Below are positions 1-9,805 of a DNA stretch of 64,000 nucleotides, in pieces. A model generated the notes under the pieces. It did not search any database. It saw only the letters and a list, made by a program, of their open reading frames with translations, and had not been told where the DNA came from. Within the stretch, counting starts at the first letter, position 1, and every line of letters starts with the position of its first letter. This DNA comes from Thiohalophilus sp. Its GTDB lineage: Bacteria > Pseudomonadota > Gammaproteobacteria > UBA6429 > Thiohalophilaceae. The stretch is from positions 1,550,001 to 1,614,000 of the forward strand of contig NZ_JAXHLN010000003.1 in the NCBI RefSeq assembly GCF_034522235.1. Reading direction: 5' to 3'. A program made the position numbers and the translations under genes.

Positions 1-2
1 AG

Positions 3-1094
3 TTGTTAATAACAGGTGGTGCGGGATTTATTGGGTCAGCGGTAGTGCGGCAATACATCGCAGAGACAGAGGCCACAGTCGTAAATGTCGATGCCCTGAC
101 TTATGCCGGTAATCTCGATTCTCTGGCCGAAGCACGTTACCACCCCCGCCATCAATTCGTACAGGTGGATATTCGTAACCGTGGTGCCGTGGAAAACTTA
201 TTCCGTGAATACCGACCTGACGCGATCATGCACCTGGCAGCCGAGTCCCATGTTGACCGCTCCATCGAAGGACCGGCGGCATTTGTCGAGACCAACATTA
301 CCGGCACTCATAACCTCCTTGAGGTGGCTCGTGGCTACTGGAGCGAGCTGGAAGGTAAGGACAGGGAAGGCTTTCGTTTTCATCATGTCTCCACGGATGA
401 AGTCTATGGCGATCTTGGACCGAACGATCCAGCTTTCACTGAAGAGACCCCATACGCGCCAAGCTCGCCTTACTCGGCCAGCAAAGCCGCGAGTGATCAT
501 CTTGTTCGAGCCTGGCATCGTACCTACGGATTACCAGTGGTTATTACCAATTGCTCCAACAACTACGGGCCTTATCAGTTTCCGGAGAAACTGATTCCGT
601 TGATGATTCTGAATGCACTGGAAGGTAAACCACTGCCTATTTATGGTAAGGGAGAGAACATCCGCGACTGGCTATATGTCGATGATCATGCCTACGCCTT
701 GCGAAATGTATTGGCTACTGGGCAGCTGGGCCGGACCTACAACATAGGAGGCCGTTGCGAGCATACGAATCTGGAAGTGGTCCACGCTATTTGCGCAATT
801 CTGGATCGCACTGTACCCGACTCAGCCGGCCCCTATGAACGGCTTATTCAGTTTATATCCGACCGCCCCGGCCACGATCTCCGTTATGCTATCGACGATA
901 CACGTATTGCCACTGAACTCGGCTGGCAACCAAAAGAGAGCTTCGATAGCGGCTTGCAAAAGACCGTGCAGTGGTACTTGAATAATCCTGCCTGGGTTGA
1001 AAGAGTACGATCAGGAGAATACTGCGAATGGATGAGACAGAATTATACAAATCGCGAGACAAATACGACAGAATCAAAGGCAACGAAAAAATGA
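3..1094 (+). CDS. rmlB: dTDP-glucose 4,6-dehydratase, 5' end cut by window edge
   Basis: Extended short-chain dehydrogenase that converts dTDP-glucose to dTDP-4-keto-6-deoxyglucose with bound NAD. The NAD loop GGAGFIG is at residues 5-11 of the visible part, STDEVYG carries the Thr-Asp-Glu catalytic group, and YSASK is the YxxxK pair. The family normally starts a few residues before [10 protein letters not shown], so the true start lies just upstream of base 1; the first visible codon, TTG at base 3, is probably internal. The stop overlaps the rmlA start as ATGA, so the two are translationally coupled. No rmlC or rmlD follows; an aminotransferase and a Fuc4NAc transferase do, so the 4-keto sugar probably feeds an amino sugar rather than rhamnose. 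Confidence 0.95.
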   Translation: MLITGGAGFIGSAVVRQYIAETEATVVNVDALTYAGNLDSLAEARYHPRHQFVQVDIRNRGAVENLFREYRPDAIMHLAAESHVDRSIEGPAAFVETNITGTHNLLEVARGYWSELEGKDREGFRFHHVSTDEVYGDLGPNDPAFTEETPYAPSSPYSASKAASDHLVRAWHRTYGLPVVITNCSNNYGPYQFPEKLIPLMILNALEGKPLPIYGKGENIRDWLYVDDHAYALRNVLATGQLGRTYNIGGRCEHTNLEVVHAICAILDRTVPDSAGPYERLIQFISDRPGHDLRYAIDDTRIATELGWQPKESFDSGLQKTVQWYLNNPAWVERVRSGEYCEWMRQNYTNRETNTTESKATKK

Positions 1095-1963
1095 GCTGGA
1101 AGGGGATTATTCTAGCCGGGGGTAGTGGCACACGTCTTCATCCCATTACCCTGGGAACCTCCAAGCAACTGTTGCCCATATACGACAAGCCTATGATCTA
1201 TTATCCCCTGTCTGTTTTGATGCTGGCAGGAATTCAGGAAGTTCTTATCATAACTACTCCGGAGGATCATGCAGCCTTCCAACGCGTCCTGGGCAACGGA
1301 AGTCGGTTTGGGATAAGTATCACCTACGCCGAACAACCCAGTCCAGATGGACTGGCTCAGGCTTTCATTATCGGTGAAGAGTTTATTGGCGACAGTAATG
1401 TCTGCCTCGTGCTGGGTGATAACATCTTCTACGGTCAGGGTTTTACGCCAAAACTCCAGCAGGCAGCGGCAAGGGCCAAAGGGGCTACTGTCTTCGGCTA
1501 TCAGGTCAAGGATCCAGAGCGTTTCGGTGTAGTGGAATTCGATACTGACAAGCGCGCTCTTTCCATCGAGGAAAAACCGAGTAAACCAAAATCACACCAC
1601 GCAGTAACCGGCCTCTACTTCTACGACAATGATGTTGTAGAAATTGCCAAACAGGTCAAACCCTCTGACAGAGGAGAGCTCGAGATAACTTGTGTAAACC
1701 GCGCCTATCTCGAACGTGGTGATCTCAGTGTAGAACTGCTTGGCCGCGGTTTTGCATGGCTCGATACAGGTACTCACGAGAGCCTTCTGGAGGCGGCACA
1801 GTTTGTGGAAACTATCGAGAAACGCCAGGGTTATAAAATCGCCTGTCTGGAAGAGATCGCATGGCGTAATGGCTGGATGAGTAGTGAGCAGCTATTTAAA
1901 ATTGCAGAGGAGATTGCTAAAAATAGCTATGGCGAATACTTAAAAGATTTATCGAATGAATAG
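1091..1963 (+). CDS. rmlA: Glucose-1-phosphate thymidylyltransferase
   Basis: Makes dTDP-glucose from glucose-1-phosphate and dTTP, the first step of the dTDP-sugar pathway. The nucleotide-binding motif GGSGTRLHP is near residue 11 and EEKP of the sugar-binding region is near residue 160. At 290 residues it is the usual RmlA length. An in-frame extension to 1028 exists, but the ATG at 1091 overlaps the rmlB stop (ATGA) and gives the standard N-terminus [11 protein letters not shown]. It is followed, with an 8-base overlap, by the Fuc4NAc transferase homologue. Confidence 0.95.
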   Translation: MSWKGIILAGGSGTRLHPITLGTSKQLLPIYDKPMIYYPLSVLMLAGIQEVLIITTPEDHAAFQRVLGNGSRFGISITYAEQPSPDGLAQAFIIGEEFIGDSNVCLVLGDNIFYGQGFTPKLQQAAARAKGATVFGYQVKDPERFGVVEFDTDKRALSIEEKPSKPKSHHAVTGLYFYDNDVVEIAKQVKPSDRGELEITCVNRAYLERGDLSVELLGRGFAWLDTGTHESLLEAAQFVETIEKRQGYKIACLEEIAWRNGWMSSEQLFKIAEEIAKNSYGEYLKDLSNE

Positions 1964-3065
1964 TATGAGTAAGAAGGTGCTTCATATTGGTAGTACAGAT
2001 AAGTTTATTCCGCCATTCATAGAAATGGTGCGAGAGCATTTTGAATTCAATGATCATGATTTTATGCTTAGACGTGGTATGGCGCATGATCAACTGCAGT
2101 CATATGAAAACATTCAAACCATGGGGAAGGGTAAGCATAAAATTATTCAGCATTATCTGACTATGGTTGTAAAAATGCACTTTGCAGATAAGATTATTCT
2201 CCATGGGCTGTTTGATATTCGTGTCATCCAATTACTATGGACAATGCCGTGGTTACTGAAAAAATGCTATTGGGTAATTTGGGGTGGTGATCTGTATAGA
2301 TATCATAAGATTGAAAATGATCGAAGATTGAAAAAACAGGAGTTCTTCAGGCGACCTGTTATTAAAAAAATGGGCTATATAATAACAGGGAATGAGAAAG
2401 ATGCCGGTAATGCAAAATTGTGGTATGGGTTTAGAGGCGATGTGCTCGATGCGGTTTTTTATCCTAGTAATGTATTTACAGGTGACTTATGCGGCTCCAC
2501 AAGTACCTGCGAAGTTATATTGGTTGGTAATTCTGCCACGCCATCTAATAGGCATTGTCAGGCATTTAAAAGAATAGCTAATGAGGCAGGGAGTGATAGC
2601 CTGCAAGGTAACATAAAAATAATAGCTCCTTTGTCGTATGGTGATCCCTCGTATGCTGATGAAGTTTGTGAGTGTGGAAAAGAGTTGTTCGGGAATGACT
2701 TTTTTCCAATCTTTAAATTTATGCCATATGACGAGTATACAAGATTACTCGATTCAATCGATGTTGTGGTTTTTAATCATGATCGTCAACAAGGATTTGG
2801 CAATCTGATACAACTCCTAGGGAAAGGCAAGAAAGTTTATATCTCAAGATGCTCAACGTTATGGGAGTATTTTAATTCGATTGATGTGGTTGTGTACGAT
2901 ATTGATAATTTCACGTTGAAGCCTATTCACGAGGCTGTGGCACTGCATAACTACCATAAGATAAAAAGTCTATTCTCATTGGAGCGTGTAGTTGATGACA
3001 CTCGTCGTGTTTTTGATCATGTTCCTAGGAACCTGGACCATTGTGATGAAAAAAGAAATTCTTGA
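1956..3065 (+). CDS. TDP-Fuc4NAc:lipid II Fuc4NAc transferase-like (WecF/RffT family)
   Basis: Resembles the 4-acetamido-4,6-dideoxygalactose transferase of enterobacterial common antigen (Glyco_transf_56). Visible hallmarks are the start [16 protein letters not shown], the [11 protein letters not shown] block near residue 110, and a late segment [15 protein letters not shown]. It would add Fuc4NAc from dTDP-Fuc4NAc to an undecaprenyl-linked acceptor at the inner face of the membrane. Presence beside rmlA, rmlB and a wecE-type aminotransferase supports this. The start could be 1956 or the ATG at 1965; neither has a strong Shine-Dalgarno. Length is 369 residues, close to the family. The acceptor sugar may differ from the enterobacterial one. 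Confidence 0.8.
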   Translation: MNSMSKKVLHIGSTDKFIPPFIEMVREHFEFNDHDFMLRRGMAHDQLQSYENIQTMGKGKHKIIQHYLTMVVKMHFADKIILHGLFDIRVIQLLWTMPWLLKKCYWVIWGGDLYRYHKIENDRRLKKQEFFRRPVIKKMGYIITGNEKDAGNAKLWYGFRGDVLDAVFYPSNVFTGDLCGSTSTCEVILVGNSATPSNRHCQAFKRIANEAGSDSLQGNIKIIAPLSYGDPSYADEVCECGKELFGNDFFPIFKFMPYDEYTRLLDSIDVVVFNHDRQQGFGNLIQLLGKGKKVYISRCSTLWEYFNSIDVVVYDIDNFTLKPIHEAVALHNYHKIKSLFSLERVVDDTRRVFDHVPRNLDHCDEKRNS

Positions 3066-4182
3066 AGTTGGTTTTGTTGGGGGAGGAATTAATTCCGCTG
3101 TAGGTGGAGCGCACTTTATTGCTTCCCAGATGGATGGCTTTTTTCGGGTTGTTGCTGGCTGTTTCAGCACAGATCCGGATGTTAACCGGCGCACCGCAGA
3201 GCACCATCATGTCTCTGATAATCGAGTGTATTCCTCCTGGGAGAAATTGCTGGCGTCAGAATGCGAACATCTTGATGCTGTTGTAGTATTGACTCCTACT
3301 CCTGCTCATACCTCCGTTGTGATCGCTGCCTTAGAGAGTGGGCTTGCAGTGATTAGTGAAAAGGCACTGGCTGCTTCCAGCAAAGAAGTGGAAGAGATCA
3401 AATGTGCACTTGAGGCACATAATGGGCGACTTTACGTGACTTATAACTATTCGGGTTATCCGATGCTGCGTGAGTTGCGCTCGATGATAACTCGGGGTGT
3501 TCTGGGACGCATCGAGCAGGTACATATTGAGATGCCACAGGAAGGTTTTGCCCGGCTCAACCGTGACGGACAACCGGTGATACCCCAGAAATGGCGCCTC
3601 GAGGACGGTTCGATTCCTACCATTTCACTCGACCTGGGAGTACATCTTCACCATATTGTCCATTTTCTTACTAGGGAACACCCTCAGGAGCTTGTGGCAA
3701 ATCAGGCCAATCTTGGATCGTACCATCATGTTATTGATAACATTAGTGCCTTGGTCCGTTATACAAACGGTATCGAGTGCAATATGTGGTATAGCAAGAC
3801 GGCTTTGGGATACCGCAATGGCTTGCGAATCAGGGTCTTCGGTGATCAGGGCGCAGCGGAGTGGTACCAGATGGAACCCGAGTGTCTGACTATGCACGAT
3901 AATTACGGTCACACATCTCGTGTGGATCGTGCCTGTGTTGATGTCGAGCAGGCACAGTTGCCTCGTTACAATCGCTTCAAGGCAGGTCACCCGGCCGGGT
4001 TTCTTGAGGCGTTCGCTAATATCTATGCCGACATCGCTGCACACTTGACTGGTATCTCTCTGGAAGGTGAACATTCGGTCTATTCCGTTCATCATGCCCT
4101 TGAGGGCCTCCGTATGCTGGAATCCATGGCGATTTCTGCACATGAGCGTCGTTGGGTCTCACTCGAACAGAAGGAGAGCTGA
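3046..4182 (+). CDS. Gfo/Idh/MocA family NAD(P)-dependent oxidoreductase
   Basis: N-terminal Rossmann fold with VGFVGGGINSAVGGAH (residues 7-22), then the family motif EKALAAS near residue 104 that carries the EKP-like lysine, and a C-terminal alpha/beta sheet domain. Members oxidise or reduce sugar hydroxyls or ketones on nucleotide sugars. The ATG at 3046 is preferred over 2992, because the upstream extension would overlap the previous gene by 74 bases and adds a stretch unlike the family. It is 378 residues long. The next gene follows after 2 bases with an AGGAGAG ribosome site. The exact substrate cannot be read from sequence. Confidence 0.8.
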   Translation: MKKEILEVGFVGGGINSAVGGAHFIASQMDGFFRVVAGCFSTDPDVNRRTAEHHHVSDNRVYSSWEKLLASECEHLDAVVVLTPTPAHTSVVIAALESGLAVISEKALAASSKEVEEIKCALEAHNGRLYVTYNYSGYPMLRELRSMITRGVLGRIEQVHIEMPQEGFARLNRDGQPVIPQKWRLEDGSIPTISLDLGVHLHHIVHFLTREHPQELVANQANLGSYHHVIDNISALVRYTNGIECNMWYSKTALGYRNGLRIRVFGDQGAAEWYQMEPECLTMHDNYGHTSRVDRACVDVEQAQLPRYNRFKAGHPAGFLEAFANIYADIAAHLTGISLEGEHSVYSVHHALEGLRMLESMAISAHERRWVSLEQKES

Positions 4183-4184
4183 TT

Positions 4185-5273
4185 ATGTGGCTTGACGAGG
4201 CGATATTGGAAAGTCAAGTTGCAACCGATGATATCAGTCGTACTATGACTGAAGAATTTATGCAGGGAAATCGCCCACGCTACCTATTCGGGCGCAACAC
4301 TTATGCTGTTGACACCGCTCGTCAACTGGAAGTGGATGGCTTCATTGATGAGTTTACCGATGAGCGTGAATTTCTTGGTAAACCGATAGTGGCTTTTGCA
4401 GACTTGCCTAGTAATGCGTTAGTGGTCTCGTGTGTGGTAGGTATTCTACCTCTGACCGTGAAACAGCGCCTTGATGAAGAAGGGATCGCCAACATTGATT
4501 ACTACGCCTTCCAGCGCTATTCAAGGCTTGACCTCAGTGAAGTGACATTCATGCGGGGCGTGGTGGCCGACATTACTAGACATCGTGAGAAATACGCTGG
4601 TATCTATGAACGGCTTAGTGATGATGCTTCTCGGGAAACCTTCCAGGCCTTAGTTCGCTTTCGCCTTTCTCGCAATCTGGAGTATATGGTCGGCTTCACC
4701 GAAAGGCAGAAGTGGCAATATTTCGAGGAGTTCCTCCAGCTCTCACAGAGCGGTGAATCATTTGTTGATGTAGGATGTTATGACGGCTACACCAGCTCTG
4801 AATTTATCCGCCATTGCCCTGATTATGATCGCGTGCACGTATTTGAACCGGAACCCGATAATATGACTAAGGTGAAGCGGCGGTTGGAAACCCATGAACG
4901 CATTGTCTATCATCCCTATGGTGCGTCTGATACCCCTTCGGTACTACGTTTCCAATCTGATGGGTCATCCTCCGTAGCGAATACCAATGGGAATATAGAG
5001 ATACAGGTGGAGCGTATCGATGACGTGATCAAGGAACCCTTCACTTTTCTCAAGATGGATATCGAGGGAGGCGAAATACCGGCACTACGAGGGGCAGCTG
5101 TGAGCATTCATCAATACCATCCGCGCCTAGCGGTAAGTGTCTACCACAAAGCAGATGATCTCTGGACTATCCCTGAGCTGGTGCTCGGGATACGTGATGA
5201 TTATGATTTATACCTGCGACACTACACCGAGGGTGTTACGGAAACAGTCATGTTCTTTATGCCTCGCCGATGA
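4185..5273 (+). CDS. FkbM-family SAM-dependent methyltransferase with N-terminal extension
   Basis: The C-terminal half (about residues 185-350) is an FkbM methyltransferase: SAM-binding FVDVGCYDGYTSSE, acidic loop VHVFEPEPDN and later FLKMDIEGGE. FkbM enzymes usually O-methylate sugars. The first 160 residues resemble a small nucleotide-binding fold (RYLFGRNTYAVD, then VDGFIDE), an arrangement seen in sugar-modifying proteins of polysaccharide loci. Start ATG 4185 has AAGGAGAG seven bases upstream. Its stop overlaps the ATP-grasp start by 4 bases. Probable role: methylation or related tailoring of a nucleotide sugar or glycan. Confidence 0.75.
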   Translation: MWLDEAILESQVATDDISRTMTEEFMQGNRPRYLFGRNTYAVDTARQLEVDGFIDEFTDEREFLGKPIVAFADLPSNALVVSCVVGILPLTVKQRLDEEGIANIDYYAFQRYSRLDLSEVTFMRGVVADITRHREKYAGIYERLSDDASRETFQALVRFRLSRNLEYMVGFTERQKWQYFEEFLQLSQSGESFVDVGCYDGYTSSEFIRHCPDYDRVHVFEPEPDNMTKVKRRLETHERIVYHPYGASDTPSVLRFQSDGSSSVANTNGNIEIQVERIDDVIKEPFTFLKMDIEGGEIPALRGAAVSIHQYHPRLAVSVYHKADDLWTIPELVLGIRDDYDLYLRHYTEGVTETVMFFMPRR

Positions 5274-6463
5274 AAAAGCTACTTATTGCTGGTGGCAGTT
5301 ATGCTGACCTTCCCTTGATTCGGGCTGCCAAGAAACTTGGCTTTCATGTCACCACAAGTGGCAATCGCCCGGAAGATTTAGGGCACACAGAATCAGATGA
5401 CTACGCGCCTTGTGACTATTCGGATCATGGATCAGTGTTGGCCTTGGCTCGGACGCTTGATGTAGATGCCCTATGTGCCTGCTGCAACGATTTTTCTGCA
5501 CTATCCTGTGCTTACGCCGCTGCCGAGATGGGACTACCTGGTCATGATAGCTTAGAGACGTCGCGAGTAATACATCACAAAGATGAGTGGAGAGCCTTTG
5601 CAGATAGTTATAACATCCCGAGTCCCCGTGCAATAAGCTGCCGTAGCATTAAAGAGGTCGAGCTGGCTATTAAGCACCTTTGTTTCCCGCTCATAGTTAA
5701 GCCCGTAGATATGACCGGTGGTAAGGGTATCCGGCGTGTTGATAACACCTCTGAGGTGATAGTGGCTGCTGAAGCAGCTCTTGCCGCTTCCAAGGCTAAG
5801 CGAATCGTGGTTGAGGAATTCATTACTGGTACACGCCATGGCTTCACTGCAATGTTGCGTGATAGAAGAGTAGTTTTCCATTTTACCGATAACGAACACT
5901 ATCATCTGAGCCCTTATCTTGTGTCCGGAGCATCAGCGCCGACGTCATGCCCCGAGACCGCTGTACAAGAACTGGTTGAATATAGTCAGAAGATTGCCAA
6001 TGAACTGTGTTTGGTGGATGGAATTTTTCATGTGCAATTTATTCTTACCGAATCCGGGGAGCCTATTATAATTGAAATATGTCGTCGCTCCCCTGGAGAT
6101 CTATATCCTGAGCTTGTACGCTATGCCACAGGTGCACCGTATGCAGAATGGATTGTACGGTCATCTTGTGGACTAGGTATACCAGAAGTAAGACAGTTTC
6201 CTGTTAAGAAGAATGTAACTCGCCACTGTTTGATGACTTACGACTACGGAGTAGTTGAGGGTTTTGACTTTGAACCGGTAATTGAGTCGGAGATTATCGA
6301 TAGACTGATATGGGGGAAGCGAGGTGATGAGGTACATGATCCCGATACATACAAAGCAGGCATTGTGTTTATTCAACACAAAGAAAAAGCTGTAATGTGT
6401 CATGTGATTCCGCAACTCCAGAAACTACTCGCGGTTCGTGTTAAGAAAATGTCTGAAAAATAG
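5270..6463 (+). CDS. ATP-grasp domain protein of the sugar locus
   Basis: Resembles carbamoyl-phosphate-synthase/PurK-type ATP-grasp enzymes. It has an N-terminal pre-ATP-grasp fold (MKKLLIAGGSYADL), then ATP-binding KPVDMTGGKGIRR near residue 143, VVEEFITGTRHG near 178, and metal-binding IIEICRRSPGD near 265. Such enzymes join a carboxylate to an amine or thiol through an acyl phosphate. In polysaccharide loci they may attach an amino acid or acyl group to an amino sugar, and the aminotransferase directly downstream makes that attractive. The acyl group and acceptor are unknown. It overlaps the preceding gene by 4 bases; the next gene starts 2 bases after its stop. Confidence 0.75.
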   Translation: MKKLLIAGGSYADLPLIRAAKKLGFHVTTSGNRPEDLGHTESDDYAPCDYSDHGSVLALARTLDVDALCACCNDFSALSCAYAAAEMGLPGHDSLETSRVIHHKDEWRAFADSYNIPSPRAISCRSIKEVELAIKHLCFPLIVKPVDMTGGKGIRRVDNTSEVIVAAEAALAASKAKRIVVEEFITGTRHGFTAMLRDRRVVFHFTDNEHYHLSPYLVSGASAPTSCPETAVQELVEYSQKIANELCLVDGIFHVQFILTESGEPIIIEICRRSPGDLYPELVRYATGAPYAEWIVRSSCGLGIPEVRQFPVKKNVTRHCLMTYDYGVVEGFDFEPVIESEIIDRLIWGKRGDEVHDPDTYKAGIVFIQHKEKAVMCHVIPQLQKLLAVRVKKMSEK

Positions 6464-6465
6464 AT

Positions 6466-7608
6466 ATGATCAAGTTTAATAAGTCCAAATTGACTGGGAA
6501 TGAAGAACTATATGTTGTTCAGGCAATGAAAAGCAGTAAAATGTCTGGCGATGGGTATTTTGGGAAAAAGTGTCAGGCTTGGTTTGAAAAAAAATTAGGA
6601 TGTAAAAAAGCCTTATTAACACCATCTTGCACGGCTGCATTGGAGATGGCGGCGATTTTGCTGGACATCCAGCCGGGCGATGAAGTGGTTATGCCCAGCT
6701 ACACCTTTGTCAGTACCGCCAATCCCTTTGTTTTGCGCGGCGCGAAGGTTGTATTTGTCGATATTCGTCCTGATACGATGAATATAGACGAATCCTTAAT
6801 TGAGGCTGCTATTACCCCCAAAACTAAAGCTATCATTCCGGTGCACTATGCTGGTGTAGGCTGTGAGATGGATGTGATTATGGCAATCGCCGGTCGACAT
6901 GGTTTATATGTAGTAGAAGATGCCGCACAAGGTATGATGAGCACCTATAAAGGAAAACCGCTCGGCTCGATTGGTCATTTGGCGGCTTACAGCTTTCACG
7001 AAACCAAAAACTACACTAGTGGTGGTGAAGGTGGGTTGTTGATCATTAATGACGAACGTTTTGTGGAGCGCGCCGAGATTATCCGCGAGAAAGGCACGAA
7101 CCGTAGCCAGTTTTTTCGGGGTGAGGTGGATAAATATACCTGGGTTGATATTGGCAGTAGCTATCTTCCTGGTGAGTTGCAGGCGGCATATCTTTGGGGC
7201 CAATTGGAAAAAGCTGATGAAATTAATCAAAATCGTCTGTCGATTTGGAATGCGTACTATGAAAAACTTATGAATTATCGGAATTCTGGCTTGATCGAAT
7301 TGCCTGTAGTACCTGGTTATTGTCAGCACAATGCCCATATGTTTTATATAAAGGTAAGTAATCTGGAAATACGTACAGAACTAATGAAATATCTAAAAAA
7401 GCATGAAATTGTTTCAACATTCCATTATGTGCCGCTGCACTCTTCGCCTGCAGGATTGGAATATGGTGAATTTCATGGTCAAGACAAATTCACGACAAAG
7501 GAAAGTGAGCGTATTTTGCGGTTGCCCGTTTGGTATGGAATGACAGACGCTCATGTATTTTATGTGAGTGATACTATTTTCAAATATTTTGATGGTAAAT
7601 ATGATTAG
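6466..7608 (+). CDS. wecE: dTDP-4-amino-4,6-dideoxygalactose transaminase (RffA/WecE type)
   Basis: PLP-dependent DegT/DnrJ/EryC1 aminotransferase that turns dTDP-4-keto-6-deoxyglucose, the RmlB product, into dTDP-4-amino-4,6-dideoxygalactose using glutamate. The PLP lysine lies in SFHETKNYTSGGEGG (about residues 177-191), with VVEDAAQGM before it. The opening IKFNKSKLTGNE and the segment YTWVDIGSSYLPGELQAA are typical of the WecE subgroup. Length 380 matches. The N-acetyltransferase RffC/WecD expected for Fuc4NAc is not visible here; it may be upstream of the window, or a different acyl group may be used. Confidence 0.88.
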   Translation: MIKFNKSKLTGNEELYVVQAMKSSKMSGDGYFGKKCQAWFEKKLGCKKALLTPSCTAALEMAAILLDIQPGDEVVMPSYTFVSTANPFVLRGAKVVFVDIRPDTMNIDESLIEAAITPKTKAIIPVHYAGVGCEMDVIMAIAGRHGLYVVEDAAQGMMSTYKGKPLGSIGHLAAYSFHETKNYTSGGEGGLLIINDERFVERAEIIREKGTNRSQFFRGEVDKYTWVDIGSSYLPGELQAAYLWGQLEKADEINQNRLSIWNAYYEKLMNYRNSGLIELPVVPGYCQHNAHMFYIKVSNLEIRTELMKYLKKHEIVSTFHYVPLHSSPAGLEYGEFHGQDKFTTKESERILRLPVWYGMTDAHVFYVSDTIFKYFDGKYD

Positions 7609-8295
7609 CAAAAATCACAGTAATCGTAGGCATATAATTGGCTTGTTTATAATATAGGTGATCGGTTTCTGGAAAAACATTCTCATCTCTATCGTGGCGT
7701 ACTATATGATTTAGGTTGTGGCGAAACTCCTTATAAAGATTTTTTTCTACAATACGCAGATAAATATGTAGGAGTTGATTGGTCGAGTAGTTATCATAAT
7801 ACTAATACTGATGTCTCAGCCAATTTAAATGAGCCACTGCCGATTGAACCAAATGTGGCTGATACTATTGTCTCACTTTCGGTACTCGAGCATCTATGCG
7901 AACCTCAGACTATGCTTAATGAAGCTTATCGAATCCTTAAGCCTGGCGGAAATATAATTATTCAAGTCCCGTGGCAGTGGCAGATTCATGAAGCGCCATA
8001 TGATTTCTTTCGTTATACGCCATATGGACTGCGGTATCTTTTAGAAAAATCAGGTTTTACGGATATTGCAATCTATCCTCAAACCGGGTATTTCACAACA
8101 TCTGTAATGAAGTTTAACTATTTTACAAAGCGTTGTTTTATCCGAGGACCAAAATGGTTACGTCGAGTTATGTACGGTGTTTTGTGGCCGTTTTGGCAAA
8201 TTGACCAATATATTGCTCCACTACTTGATAAAATAGACAGGAACTGGAGTCTAGAATCACAAGGATATTACGTTTTATCAAAGAAACCAACATGA
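7601..8295 (+). pseudogene. Class I SAM methyltransferase, apparent N-terminal frameshift
   Basis: The open frame running from 7630 to the stop at 8295 encodes a Methyltransf_11-like protein: motif I LYDLGCGETPY (from about 7702), VGVDWSSSY, then SLSVLEHLCEP and LKPGGNIIIQVPW. No ATG, GTG or TTG in that frame has a convincing ribosome site near the expected N-terminus. A good start exists at ATG 7601 (MISKNHSNRR), overlapping the wecE stop, but it is one frame off and stops at 7655. One missing base near 7625-7632 would join the two into a normal start (MISKNHSNR-x-AYNWLVYNIGDRFLEKH). So it is probably a frameshifted gene or a sequencing slip. An internal GTG at 7855 would lose the SAM motif. 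Confidence 0.65.
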
Positions 8296-8384
8296 CCTTA
8301 TCTGTTAAACGCTTTTGTTTGGTTTCTTATTGTTACGTTTGCTAATCGTCCGTCATTCGTCACAGTAATAGGATACATGTACAC

Positions 8385-9353
8385 ATGAACCTGAATTCGC
8401 CATTTTTCTCCGTTGTAATACCAGTTTACAACAAGGAAAAATATGTGTCGCGCAGCATACAATCTGTTATTAATCAAACGTTTGATAATTTTGAAATTAT
8501 TATTGTCAACGATGCCTCCAATGATAACAGCATGGATGTGGTACGTTCATTTGACGACCCAAGAATAAGAGTTTTTAATCGAGACACACCTGGCCCCGGT
8601 GGATATGCTGCTCGTAATCTAGGAATTACTCATTCGCGTGGAATCTGGATTGCATTTCTGGATGCTGATGACAAATGGGATCCTGATCACCTTGAATCCA
8701 TGTACAAACTATCATGCATGTTTCCCGATGCCAGATTTATGGCAGCTGGAAGCAGAGTTATAAATGGACATAATATTCAACCCAATGCGTATTGGGCATG
8801 TAACGAGCATAAAGGCCCACACCTAATTTCACTTTCTGAATATTTGTCATCCTGTCTTGATAATAAACGGCCTGTAAGGACAGGTACTGCCTGTATAAAA
8901 AATGATAAAACTGTAGTTACAAGATTATTTCCTGATAATATGAATGTAAAACGTGGTGGTGATTTATATGCGTGGCTTAAACTTATGTGTCATTACAAAC
9001 AAATGGCATGGAGCAATCACCTCGGCGAAAATTACTATAAAGACATACCTGGTCAGGTTGTAAAAGTCGCGCCAACCAGTATCAGTCTTATGGGGCATGA
9101 TGTTTATAATGAATTTTCGAGAGATTTGAAGCGTAAAGAAAAAATACTTTTGGCAAAATATCTTAACTACTGGTTATTCAAAGTATGGAAAAGAAGCCCG
9201 ACAAGATATTTCTCTAGTTTGATGATTATAAAAAACTTGTACTGGAAAAGAGATCCACTATTTTCGTTATTTGTTAGTATATTGATTGTTATGCCGCGAA
9301 AACTGGTTTTTAGTGTCTGGAGGGCAATAAAATACTGGGAATTTAAAGTGTAG
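8385..9353 (+). CDS. Family 2 glycosyltransferase
   Basis: GT-A fold enzyme. It opens with FFSVVIPVYNKEKYVSRSI, continues with IIIVNDASNDNS for nucleotide binding, and has the metal site FLDADDKWDPDH (DxD type) near residue 95. It transfers a sugar from a nucleotide donor to a growing lipid-linked glycan on the cytoplasmic face; donor and linkage are unknown. Length is 322 residues. The DNA is AT-rich, like its neighbours. It is separated from the methyltransferase by 89 bases and is followed by an IS3-family insertion. Confidence 0.85.
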   Translation: MNLNSPFFSVVIPVYNKEKYVSRSIQSVINQTFDNFEIIIVNDASNDNSMDVVRSFDDPRIRVFNRDTPGPGGYAARNLGITHSRGIWIAFLDADDKWDPDHLESMYKLSCMFPDARFMAAGSRVINGHNIQPNAYWACNEHKGPHLISLSEYLSSCLDNKRPVRTGTACIKNDKTVVTRLFPDNMNVKRGGDLYAWLKLMCHYKQMAWSNHLGENYYKDIPGQVVKVAPTSISLMGHDVYNEFSRDLKRKEKILLAKYLNYWLFKVWKRSPTRYFSSLMIIKNLYWKRDPLFSLFVSILIVMPRKLVFSVWRAIKYWEFKV

Positions 9354-9496
9354 ATCTTTAAGTTATCGGGCGATTATACAGCTGAATTTTTCTGTGCATC
9401 TTCTGTTCGTCAGAGGTGGACCCCACCTATTGGATAGTGACTGGACGGAGATAAGTGTTTTCCTCCATGATGAGCGACAGGCTCTGGAGAAACGCA

Positions 9497-9805
9497 ATGA
9501 AGAGAAAAAGACGTACGCATTCACCCGAATTTAAATCCAAAGTCGCTCTGGCCGCGGTCCAGGGGGATCTGACGATGGCGGAGATGGTCAAGAAGTTTGA
9601 TGTCCATGCCAACCAGATCACCGACTGGAAGAAGCATTTGCTGAACGGGGCACCCGACGTGTTCGGTAAGGGGGCCAAGAAGGCCGAGGAATCGGAGGAG
9701 ACGGTCCAGGCGCTGCGCGCCAAGATTGGTCAACTGACGATGGAGAACGTTTTTTTAGAACGCGGGCTCGAACGGATTCACGGGCCCAAAGGAAAGAAAT
9801 GGTAG
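9497..9805 (+). CDS. IS3-family transposase OrfA
   Basis: 102-residue HTH protein (MKRKRRTHSPEFKSKVALAA...) with a helix-turn-helix around residues 10-50 and a leucine-rich tail (TVQALRAKIGQLTMENVFLE) typical of OrfA oligomerisation. The ATG at 9497 was chosen because the family starts at MKRKRR; a longer frame to 9455 adds non-family sequence. Its stop overlaps the orfB start in the -1 frame (AAATGGTAG), so OrfB is made by coupling or by frameshifting to an OrfAB fusion. Confidence 0.88.
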   Translation: MKRKRRTHSPEFKSKVALAAVQGDLTMAEMVKKFDVHANQITDWKKHLLNGAPDVFGKGAKKAEESEETVQALRAKIGQLTMENVFLERGLERIHGPKGKKW

